Positions 15,364 through 21,325 of a stretch of DNA of 21,325 nt are shown here, in pieces. The notes below the pieces were generated by a model. The model was not told the DNA's origin. It saw nothing but the letters and a program-made list of their open reading frames with translations, and searched no databases. Source of the DNA: an uncultured Eubacteriales bacterium (GTDB lineage Bacteria; Bacillota; Clostridia; Eubacteriales; Anaerofustaceae); NCBI GenBank assembly GCA_902796565.1, contig CADBPP010000275.1, forward strand, positions 1 through 21,325, in the 5' to 3' direction. Made by a program: the position numbers and the translations under genes. How positions within the stretch are numbered: position 1 is the first letter of the stretch; every line of letters begins with the position of its first letter.

Positions 15364-16728
15364 ATGAAACTATTTTTCGCAACACTGTTTGCCAAGCTGG
15401 CATACATAGCCCTGAGGATCCTCGGGCGCAACGCCTCCCATTTCCCGGGAGTCGTCGCACTGAAGCTGTGCCCGGATTATCTTTCCAGGGTTAAAAAGTG
15501 CCCCATGACCATCTGCGTCACGGGCACCAACGGCAAGACCACGGTCACCAACCTGGTGGCGGACTTCCTGGAAGCGAACGGGAAGAAGGTCGCTTCCAAC
15601 CGGCTGGGCTCGAACATCACCGAGGGAGTGACCTGCGCCTACACCAGAAGCGTCAGCCTTTTCGGCACTCCGAAGGTGGACGTCATGGTGCTGGAGGTGG
15701 ACGAAAGGGCCTCCAGGCTCATCCTTCCCTATATCGGGCCCGACTACGTGTTGTGCACCAACCTGTTCAGGGACTCCCTGATGCGCAACGCCCATCCCGA
15801 TTACATCTTCGAGGTGCTGGAGAATTCCATCCCCGAGGGCGCCTTCATGGTGCTCAACGCCGACGATCCCCTTTCCTCCAGACTGAAGGAAGGCAACGAG
15901 CGCATGTACTTCTCCGTGGGCAGACAGCCCTCCGATGTGGAGGAATGCATCAACAGGGTGGCGGACAACACCATCTGCCCCAAATGCCAGACAACCATGA
16001 AGTACGAGTACCTGCACTACCACCATCTGGGACACTACAGCTGCCCCGCCTGCGGCTACACCGCACCTCAGGCGGCGTACACCGCCCTGAAGGCGGACGC
16101 GGAACAGCTCACCCTGGAGGTGATGCATGAAGGGAAGCTGCGCACCTATCCGCTGATCAACGATGCCCTCTACAACATCTACAACGAGGTGGCCCTGATC
16201 ACCCTGGCCTCAAAGCTGGGCTATGACGAGGACACCATAGAGTCGACCCTTAAGGGGATGCACATTACCGGCACCCGTCTCAGGGAGCTCAAGGCCGGAG
16301 GCATCGATGTCTACTGCTTCCTGTCAAAGGGCTGCAATTCCGTCGCATGTTCCCGCAACTTCGACAACGTCAGGGTCCATCCCGGCAAAAAGGCCGTGTA
16401 CCTGGCCCTGGATGACATGAGCTACAGAAAGAACAGCGTCGAATTCGACGGATGGATCTACGACGTGGATTACGAGTTCCTCAACGATCCCGACATCCTG
16501 CAGATCGTGGTGGGCGGGCCCCGCTATGCCGATCACCGCCTGAGGCTCCTCATGGCGGGAGTGGCTCCGGAGAAGATCTCTTGCTGCGACGATGAGATGG
16601 ACGCGGTGGACCTGGTGGAGCCCGAGGGGATAGATAAGGTGTACATACTTTATGACAACACCATATATGACCTGTCCTTCAGGATAGCGGACAAAATGGT
16701 CAGAAGGCTTACGGAGGCGGCGAAATGA
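15364..16728 (+). CDS. murT: MurT-like Mur ligase subunit of lipid II isoglutaminyl synthase
   Basis: 454 residues. Walker A GTNGKTT (54-60), the NRLGSNITEGV block (79-89), EVDE (111-114) and the NADDP loop (165-169) mark a Mur-ligase ATPase. A four-Cys zinc ribbon (Cys205, Cys208, Cys227, Cys230) inserted in the central domain and a DUF1727-type C-terminal domain are specific to MurT. With GatD, MurT amidates the alpha-carboxyl of D-Glu in lipid II, using ammonia from glutamine. I chose ATG 15364 with GGAG upstream, rather than the GTG at 15325 that overlaps the preceding stop. The C-terminal block that I recall as NDxxADGxDxSWIWD reads LDDMSYRKNSVEFDGWIYD here (349-367), so an Asp of this block appears altered. 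The gene overlaps gatD by 4 nt. Confidence 0.88.
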   Translation: MKLFFATLFAKLAYIALRILGRNASHFPGVVALKLCPDYLSRVKKCPMTICVTGTNGKTTVTNLVADFLEANGKKVASNRLGSNITEGVTCAYTRSVSLFGTPKVDVMVLEVDERASRLILPYIGPDYVLCTNLFRDSLMRNAHPDYIFEVLENSIPEGAFMVLNADDPLSSRLKEGNERMYFSVGRQPSDVEECINRVADNTICPKCQTTMKYEYLHYHHLGHYSCPACGYTAPQAAYTALKADAEQLTLEVMHEGKLRTYPLINDALYNIYNEVALITLASKLGYDEDTIESTLKGMHITGTRLRELKAGGIDVYCFLSKGCNSVACSRNFDNVRVHPGKKAVYLALDDMSYRKNSVEFDGWIYDVDYEFLNDPDILQIVVGGPRYADHRLRLLMAGVAPEKISCCDDEMDAVDLVEPEGIDKVYILYDNTIYDLSFRIADKMVRRLTEAAK

Positions 16729-17438
16729 AGATAGAAGTGCTTTATCCCGAGGTGTGCTGCCTGTACGGTGACAAGTCCAACATGGATTATCTGAAGCTGT
16801 GCATGCCGGAGTGCGAGATGGTATACACGTCCCTGACCGACGAGCCCCGCTTCGTATACGAGCCGGTGGATATGATCTACCTGTGCTCCATGAGCGAGCG
16901 CAGCCAGGAGCTGGTGCTGGAGCGCCTCATGAATTACCGCAATGTCTTAAGGCTCCTCATAGACGAGCAGAGATGCGTGATCCTCGCCGTGGGCAACGCC
17001 ATGGAGCTTTTCGGCACCTACATCCAGAAGGAGGACGGCGAGAAGATAGAAGCGCTGGGGATCACATCCACCTACGCTGTGAGGCAGAAGCCGAAGCGCT
17101 TCAACAGCCTGACACTGCTGGAGATGGATGATATGACCCTGGTGGGCTATACCACCCGGTTCTCCCACAGCTACGGCCTGGAAAAGCAGGACGCTCTCTT
17201 CAGGGTCGTCAGAGGCAGCGGTATAAACCCGGAATGCGACCTCGAGGGAGTGAGGAAAGGAAAGTTCTTCGCCACCTATACCGTGGGGCCCATACTGGTA
17301 TCGAATCCGGACTTCACGCATTTCATCCTGTCCCAGATGGGTGCAGAGACGGAATCTCTGGCCTTTGAGAAGGAGGCAAGGGAAGCTTATGAGCTAAGAC
17401 TGAAGGACATCAGGGCCGCCAGGGAGCTCCTGCAGTGA
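16725..17438 (+). CDS. gatD: GatD-like glutamine amidotransferase-fold protein lacking the catalytic Cys and His
   Basis: 237 residues, the normal GatD length. The N-terminus LYPEVCCLYGDKSNMDYL (6-23) matches the GatD start, and its place directly after murT with an ATGA overlap is the standard arrangement. In active GatD the nucleophile sits in a CGGxQ elbow; here the aligned stretch is LAVGNAMELFG (87-97), with Gly90 in the Cys position and Glu94 in the Gln position. The catalytic His of the usual LHGP block is replaced in ATYTVGPILVSNP (183-195), with Val187 in the His position. The nearest Cys (84) is six residues away on the preceding strand. So glutaminase activity is not expected. It may act as a structural partner of MurT, or the enzyme may use free ammonia. 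The fold assignment is strong; the loss of activity is inference from motifs. Confidence 0.85.
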   Translation: MKIEVLYPEVCCLYGDKSNMDYLKLCMPECEMVYTSLTDEPRFVYEPVDMIYLCSMSERSQELVLERLMNYRNVLRLLIDEQRCVILAVGNAMELFGTYIQKEDGEKIEALGITSTYAVRQKPKRFNSLTLLEMDDMTLVGYTTRFSHSYGLEKQDALFRVVRGSGINPECDLEGVRKGKFFATYTVGPILVSNPDFTHFILSQMGAETESLAFEKEAREAYELRLKDIRAARELLQ

Positions 17439-17468
17439 AAACCGTCATCAATTAGCGGTCTTCTTGTG

Positions 17469-17497
17469 TTGACATCAAAAAGTATTTATTGTAAACT
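17469..17497 (+). promoter_or_regulatory. Sigma-A-type promoter of the zinc-ribbon membrane protein
   Basis: A perfect TTGACA (17469-17474), a 17-nt spacer and TAAACT (17492-17497, 4/6 match) lie in an AT-rich stretch. The predicted start near 17504 leaves a 27-nt leader carrying AAGGAG (17519-17524), a strong ribosome site 6 nt before the ATG. Confidence 0.75.
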
Positions 17498-17530
17498 AAA
17501 TACAGTAATCTATTTATAAGGAGAAAACTT

Positions 17531-18439
17531 ATGTATTGTATAAAATGCGGCAAGCAGATAGCGGATGACAGCAAGTTCTGCGAATTCTGCGGCGCTCCCC
17601 AGGACGGAGGCGTTGCTGATGCGGTGAAGACCGCCGGCGATGCTGTTTCGAACACCATCACAGAGGCGGAGGCGGTCATCGCCGAGGCAGCGGCAAAGGC
17701 CGACGACATCCAGGATTTCCTCTCCAAGGAAAAGACCCCCGAGGCCCCCGATCTTTCCGGAGTCTACAAGCAGGCGCAGACCTCTTATCAGAGCGACAAT
17801 ACCGCCAGCCAGACATCCTATCAGAGCAGCTACCAGCAGCCTCAGGCTGCTCCCTACCAGCCCGCTCAGGGTCAGGGATACCAGCCCAACCAGGGAGCCT
17901 ATCAGCCCGGCCAGGGTCAGGGAACGGCATATCAGCCCGGTTACTATAACCCCGCTCCGAAGAAGAAGACCTGGCCGATCATCGTTATCGCCCTTGTCAT
18001 CGTGGCTGTGCTGGCTGCCGTCATCATCCCCAGGATCGGCGGCGGCGGATCGTCCGTTATGAAAAACCCCGAAGACGTCATCGAGACCTACTTCAAGAAG
18101 GTCGAGAAGAGCGACCTCGACGGCATCATCAGCCTCATGCCCGAGAAATGGTATGACTATCTCCACGGCAAGTATCCCACTTCCCAGGAATTCTGGAACG
18201 AGTGCGACTACTGCTATGAGAACGGCATGATGGGATGGAAGATGAAGGACTACGAGTATGAAGTGTACGAGGAGTTCACCTCTGACAGCATAGCCAACAT
18301 CAACTCCCAGCTCGGACTTGATTTCGACACCATCACCACATATTCGGTATACGTGTACTTCACCAACGGTGAATCCGATCTCGTATACATCGATATGGGC
18401 ACGGTCGGAAGCAGGTACTACTTCATAGAGTGCTGGTAA
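17531..18439 (+). CDS. Membrane-anchored zinc-ribbon protein with Gln/Tyr/Pro-rich linker
   Basis: 302 residues. The N-terminal zinc ribbon MYCIKCGKQIADDSKFCEFC has Cys3, Cys6, Cys17 and Cys20. A helical stretch (27-65) and a low-complexity linker with repeated YQS, YQP and QGQG (about 80-140) follow. KKK and a single membrane segment (about 147-167) come next, then GGGGSS and a C-terminal domain of about 125 residues (176-302) that should lie outside the cell. This domain is rich in Tyr, Asp and Trp, with an opening helix (EDVIETYFKKVEKSDLDGII) like those of small NTF2-like or DUF4878-type extracytoplasmic domains; I cannot fix the family. The zinc ribbon would be cytoplasmic. It is a single gene with a strong promoter and terminator. 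Role unknown, possibly envelope sensing. Confidence 0.85.
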   Translation: MYCIKCGKQIADDSKFCEFCGAPQDGGVADAVKTAGDAVSNTITEAEAVIAEAAAKADDIQDFLSKEKTPEAPDLSGVYKQAQTSYQSDNTASQTSYQSSYQQPQAAPYQPAQGQGYQPNQGAYQPGQGQGTAYQPGYYNPAPKKKTWPIIVIALVIVAVLAAVIIPRIGGGGSSVMKNPEDVIETYFKKVEKSDLDGIISLMPEKWYDYLHGKYPTSQEFWNECDYCYENGMMGWKMKDYEYEVYEEFTSDSIANINSQLGLDFDTITTYSVYVYFTNGESDLVYIDMGTVGSRYYFIECW

Positions 18440-18463
18440 AGAGAAACATCAGATGAATATTCT

Positions 18464-18504
18464 GGCAGGCCGCCGGTCTAACCGGAAAGGCCTGCCGTTT
18501 TTTT
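18464..18504 (+). terminator. Terminator after the zinc-ribbon protein gene
   Basis: An outer stem GGCAGGCC/GGCCTGCC (18464-18471 with 18489-18496) encloses an inner CCGGT/ACCGG stem (18473-18477 with 18481-18485). Seven T residues follow at 18498-18504. It ends only 16 nt before galE. Confidence 0.93.
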
Positions 18505-18520
18505 GACACAGGAGGTCACA

Positions 18521-19537
18521 ATGTCAGTGCTTCTTACAGGCGGGACGGGCTACATCGGTTCCCATACCGCCGTCGAACTGCTCGATGCGGGTTATGACGT
18601 GGTCCTGGCGGACGATCTCTCCAACAGTGAGGAGAGCGTCGTAGGACGGATAGAAAGGATCTGCGGGAAAAGGCCCCTTTTCTACAAGGCGGACGTGAAA
18701 GACCGCGGGATCCTCGGCAGGATCTTTTCCGAGAACGACATCGAAGCCGTCATACATTTCGCCGGCTTCAAGGCGGTGGGGGAGTCCGTCGGCGAGCCTC
18801 TCATGTATTACCGCAACAACCTGGATACGGCCATAAGCGTGCTGGAGACCATGAAGGAGACCGGATGCCGGCGCTTCATCTTCAGTTCCTCCGCGACGGT
18901 GTACGGCATGAACAACACCGTGCCCTTCAGGGAGGACATGCCCCGCTCATCCACCAATCCCTACGGCACCACGAAGCTCATGATCGAGATGATCATGGAG
19001 GATCTGTGCCGCTCAGACGACACCTTCAGCTGCGTAGCCTTAAGGTATTTCAATCCCGTCGGAGCCCATCCCAGCGGACTGATCGGAGAGAAGCCCAGCG
19101 GTGTGCCTAACAACCTCACTCCCTACATCCAGCAGGTGGCCAGCGGGATAAGGGAGAAGCTGTATGTTTTCGGAAACGATTACGACACTCCCGACGGCAC
19201 CGGGGTCAGGGATTACATCCATGTGACGGATCTGGCAGCAGGCCATCTGTGCGCGATGAAGTATTCTTCGGATCACCCGGGGTTCTGCGCGGTGAACCTC
19301 GGCACGGGCACGGGCTACAGCGTGCTGGAGATGGTCAGGGCCTTTGAAAAGGTCAACGGTGTGAAGATCCCCTACGAGATCTCCCCGAGAAGGCCGGGAG
19401 ACATAGCTTCATGCTATGCCGACGTCACCAAAGCGAAGCAGCTTCTGGGATGGCAGGCCGAGAAGGGCCTCGAAGACATGCTCAGGGACGCGTGGAACTG
19501 GGAAAAGAACAGGACCGGCAGGCAGGAGAGTGAATAA
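18521..19537 (+). CDS. galE: UDP-glucose 4-epimerase
   Basis: 338 residues, the normal length for GalE. The NAD-binding GGTGYIGS motif is at 7-14. The DDLSNS loop (31-36), the AGFKAVGES block (81-89), Ser124 in SSSATVYG and the catalytic pair Tyr148/Lys152 (YGTTK) match extended short-chain dehydrogenases. RYFNPVGAHPSG and DGTGVRDYIHV are further GalE signatures. It interconverts UDP-glucose and UDP-galactose (possibly also the N-acetyl forms), feeding envelope glycans. I chose ATG 18521 with AGGAGGT at 18510-18516; an upstream TTG in frame is rejected. No clear promoter is visible between the preceding terminator and the start, so transcription may come from readthrough or from a weak promoter not recognised. 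Confidence 0.96.
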   Translation: MSVLLTGGTGYIGSHTAVELLDAGYDVVLADDLSNSEESVVGRIERICGKRPLFYKADVKDRGILGRIFSENDIEAVIHFAGFKAVGESVGEPLMYYRNNLDTAISVLETMKETGCRRFIFSSSATVYGMNNTVPFREDMPRSSTNPYGTTKLMIEMIMEDLCRSDDTFSCVALRYFNPVGAHPSGLIGEKPSGVPNNLTPYIQQVASGIREKLYVFGNDYDTPDGTGVRDYIHVTDLAAGHLCAMKYSSDHPGFCAVNLGTGTGYSVLEMVRAFEKVNGVKIPYEISPRRPGDIASCYADVTKAKQLLGWQAEKGLEDMLRDAWNWEKNRTGRQESE

Positions 19538-19573
19538 AAAAACAGGCGGTGACCCTTTCGCGGTCTCCGCCTT
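19537..19573. terminator. Convergent terminator between galE and the DegV gene, stronger for DegV
   Basis: A stem AGGCGG-T-GACC/GGTC-T-CCGCCT (19545-19555 with 19563-19573) folds with one T-T mismatch and a 7-nt loop. A run of seven A (19537-19543) lies on its left, which is a U-tract for the minus-strand DegV transcript. On the plus side the T-tract is short (TTTGCTT), so termination of galE is expected to be weaker. Confidence 0.85.
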
Positions 19574-19584
19574 TGCTTATTACC

Positions 19585-20427
19585 TTACTTTGAAACATAT
19601 ATGATCCCCAGGGTCCCGGGACCGCAGTGGCAGCATACCGTGCTGCCGGTGTGGCTGAGAAGTATCTCTTTAAAGCGTCCTGTGGCCTCTATCTTTTCCC
19701 TCACCTGTTCCACCAGTTCCTCGGGGATCACGGAATAGGTTATGAAGATCTTGTCGGGAAGCATCACGGAGGTGTCCTTCAGGACGTCGTCGGCGTAACT
19801 GAGCACGCACCTCTCCAGGTTACCCTTGTACTTCTTGCCGACCCTCATTACGCCGTCTGACAGCACGATGGAAGGCTTGATCTTAAGAATATTGGCACCC
19901 ATGGCCGCCGCCGAGGAACATCTTCCTCCAGCGGCGAGGTAGTCCAGGCTGTTCACGACGAAGCTGGTGCGGATCTTGGGCACGAGGCTCCGAAGCAGCG
20001 ACAGGATCTCTCCTGCCTTCAGTCCCATGCGTATGTAGTCGGCGGCCCTGAGGACTATGAGCCCGCTTCCGGTGGTGAGGTTCCGGGAATCCACCACATG
20101 GACGTTGGGAAAATGCTCTGCGGCCCTCTGGGCGTTCAGACACATCGATGAAAAGCCGCTCCCCAGACAGATGTAGATGATGTGGTCGTAGTCGGAAGCG
20201 AACTTTTCGAATTCCGCGATGTAGTCATATTCCGACAGGGCGGAAGTGGTGCAGAGGCGGTGCTCCTGCTCGTAGTACGAGAAGATGTCGTCCCTTGTTA
20301 TGTCCACGTCGTCGCGGAAGATCTCGTTTCCCTTGATGATCACGATGGGGATGATATGTATGTCATTTTCCTCGGCCAGCTGCCTGGGCAGGTCACAGGC
20401 GCTGTCTGCCATAAGTTTGATTCTCAT
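19585..20427 (-). CDS. DegV-family (FakB-like) fatty-acid-binding protein
   Basis: 280 residues, the standard DegV length. Family blocks seen in order: ADSACDLP (7-14), TTSALS (60-65), LGSGFSS (88-94) followed by AQRAAE, a VVDSRNLTTGSGLIVLRA stretch (111-128), SLDYLAAGGRCSSAAA (160-175) and HCGPGTLGIIYV (267-278). DegV/FakB proteins are cytosolic carriers that bind a single fatty acid, and FakB members present it to the FakA kinase. No fakA is in the window, so a role in fatty-acid uptake is inference. Start 20427 has AGGA about 10 nt upstream. The gene is probably monocistronic, with its own promoter upstream and a terminator shared with galE. Confidence 0.93.
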   Translation of the reverse strand: MRIKLMADSACDLPRQLAEENDIHIIPIVIIKGNEIFRDDVDITRDDIFSYYEQEHRLCTTSALSEYDYIAEFEKFASDYDHIIYICLGSGFSSMCLNAQRAAEHFPNVHVVDSRNLTTGSGLIVLRAADYIRMGLKAGEILSLLRSLVPKIRTSFVVNSLDYLAAGGRCSSAAAMGANILKIKPSIVLSDGVMRVGKKYKGNLERCVLSYADDVLKDTSVMLPDKIFITYSVIPEELVEQVREKIEATGRFKEILLSHTGSTVCCHCGPGTLGIIYVSK

Positions 20428-20447
20428 TTACCGGTTATCCTGAAAAG

Positions 20448-20480
20448 GGTATCACAGCCCGCATACCGGACTGTGATACC
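20448..20480. promoter_or_regulatory. 10-bp inverted repeat upstream of the DegV gene
   Basis: GGTATCACAG (20448-20457) and CTGTGATACC (20471-20480) are perfect inverted copies separated by 13 bp, so the arm centres lie 23 bp apart, about two helical turns. The right arm directly abuts the putative -10 box. It may be an operator, or a leader hairpin if transcription starts further upstream than predicted. Confidence 0.5.
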
Positions 20481-20509
20481 ATTGTGCCATAAATATGGCG
20501 ATATTTCAA
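20481..20509 (-). promoter_or_regulatory. Putative DegV gene promoter
   Basis: On the minus strand: TTGAAA (complement of 20504-20509), a spacer of exactly 17 nt, and CACAAT (complement of 20481-20486) preceded by TGG, an extended -10. The palindrome GCCATAAATATGGC (20486-20499) lies between the two boxes. Confidence 0.55.
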
Positions 20510-20553
20510 TAATTTGACGCAAATGTATTAAGAAAGCATAAAGACGGCCGGGA

Positions 20554-21325
20554 TCACTTCTCTCTGTAACCGCAGTCCTTGGAGGCGCAGTAGAGCTTAC
20601 CGCTCTTGGCGACGTAGAGGATCTCCCCGCATTCGGGACATCTCTTGTCGGAAGGCTTGTTCCAGGAAGCGAAATCGCAGTCCGGATAGGACTTGCAGCC
20701 GTAGAAGGTGCGTCCCTTCTTGGTCTTTCTGACCACGATCTCGGAACCGCATTTCGGGCACTTCGCGTCCACCTTTTCCACCAGGGGCTTGGTGAAGCGG
20801 CATTCCGGGAAGCCGGGGCACGCCAGGAACTTGCCGAAGCGTCCCGTCTTTATGATCAGGTTGCGTCCGCATACCTCGCACTTTTCGTCCGTCTCCACCT
20901 CGGGAAGCTTTACGCGCTGGATATCCTGGCTGCGTTCCAGCTCCTTTTCCAGATCCGCATAGAAGTCCCTGACCACGTCCACCCAGTTCTGCCTTCCGCC
21001 GGCGATCTCGTCCAGCTTCTGCTCCATCTCAGCGGTGAAGCCCACGTCCACTATGTCCGTGAAGTTTTCCTTCATCAGTTTTATGACCGCTTCGCCGAGA
21101 TCCGTGGGCACGAACTTCTTGTCCTCCATCTCCACGTAGTTGCGCTGCTGTATGGTGGAGATGGTGGGTGCGTAGGTGCTGGGGCGTCCTATCCCCAGTT
21201 CCTCCAGGGCCTTCACCAGGCTGGCCTCAGTGTATCTTGGAGGGGGCTGGGTGAACTTCTGTTCCGTCACCACCTTCACCAGGTCCAGTTCCTCGTTCTT
21301 TTCGAGCTCCGGCAGCATGTTCTCC
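20554..21325 (-). CDS. topA: DNA topoisomerase I, C-terminal part (5' end outside window)
   Basis: About 256 residues of the C-terminal end are visible, and the frame is open to the right edge. GIGRPSTYAPTISTIQQRNY (42-61 from the first Met seen) is a near-invariant type IA topoisomerase block, followed by the FTAEMEQKLDEIAGG region. Three four-Cys zinc ribbons then follow, starting at CEVCGRN, CPKCGSE and CPECGEI, the usual Gram-positive TopA tail that binds single-stranded DNA. The catalytic Tyr and Toprim domain lie outside the window. The enzyme relaxes negative supercoils. The stop is TGA at 20554-20556, and no clear terminator is seen between it and the DegV promoter. Confidence 0.97.
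   Translation of the reverse strand, partial: ENMLPELEKNEELDLVKVVTEQKFTQPPPRYTEASLVKALEELGIGRPSTYAPTISTIQQRNYVEMEDKKFVPTDLGEAVIKLMKENFTDIVDVGFTAEMEQKLDEIAGGRQNWVDVVRDFYADLEKELERSQDIQRVKLPEVETDEKCEVCGRNLIIKTGRFGKFLACPGFPECRFTKPLVEKVDAKCPKCGSEIVVRKTKKGRTFYGCKSYPDCDFASWNKPSDKRCPECGEILYVAKSGKLYCASKDCGYREK

Noticed and set aside
17439..17468. Possible terminator after gatD (ACCG...CGGT followed by TTCTT)
   Set aside because: Only a 4-bp stem with an 11-nt loop and no clean U-tract, so it is too weak to call. The operon may end here or read through to the next gene.
18503..18508. TTGACA overlapping the end of the terminator T-tract before galE
   Set aside because: A -10 box at 16-18 nt would fall inside the galE coding region, where none is seen. 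The match arises from the T-tract next to GACA.
20510..20553. Possible terminator directly after topA
   Set aside because: No stem of useful length is followed by a U-tract in this stretch. CGGCCG is palindromic but too short.

Overview
The window looks like part of a Bacillota (Firmicutes), probably clostridial, chromosome with a fairly GC-rich coding bias. The reasons are the AddAB-type recombination nuclease rather than RecBCD, a lipoteichoic-acid-synthase-like enzyme, a MurT/GatD pair, a DivIC/FtsB-type septum protein, a DUF975 membrane protein and a DegV lipid-binding protein. Genus and species cannot be told from what is visible. No rRNA, tRNA, CRISPR array, insertion sequence or phage gene was seen; this is chromosomal housekeeping and cell-envelope DNA.

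Layout. (1) 1-2568, plus strand: the end of a coiled-coil protein with 22-residue repeats, then a tightly packed group of a TtcA-like tRNA thiolase, a DivIC/FtsB-like septum protein and TatD, closed by a bidirectional terminator. (2) 2614-10790, minus strand: an operon read from right to left, addB-addA (4-nt overlap), a TIGR04076-like small protein (1-nt gap) and a HEAT-like repeat protein with a C-terminal zinc-knuckle-like end. The putative addB promoter sits so close to the start codon that a leaderless mRNA is predicted. (3) 10893-11635, plus: a DUF975 membrane protein with its own terminator. (4) 11693-17438, plus: an envelope operon of a giant LtaS-like protein (1211 aa, with an acidic cytoplasmic extension of about 430 residues), murT and a gatD-like gene. 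The GatD-like protein lacks the expected catalytic Cys and His. (5) 17531-18504, plus: a membrane-anchored zinc-ribbon protein with a strong promoter and terminator. (6) 18521-19537, plus: galE. (7) 19585-20427, minus: a DegV-family protein with a structured promoter region. (8) 20554-21325, minus: the 3' end of topA.

How the genes fit together. Regions 1 and 3-6 lean towards envelope and division: septum assembly, polyglycerolphosphate-type polymer synthesis, lipid II modification and UDP-sugar supply. Region 2 and topA serve DNA repair and topology. The most unusual items are the GatD-like subunit without its glutaminase residues, whose MurT partner also departs from the family in its C-terminal domain, and the lysine-free acidic extension on the LtaS-like enzyme.
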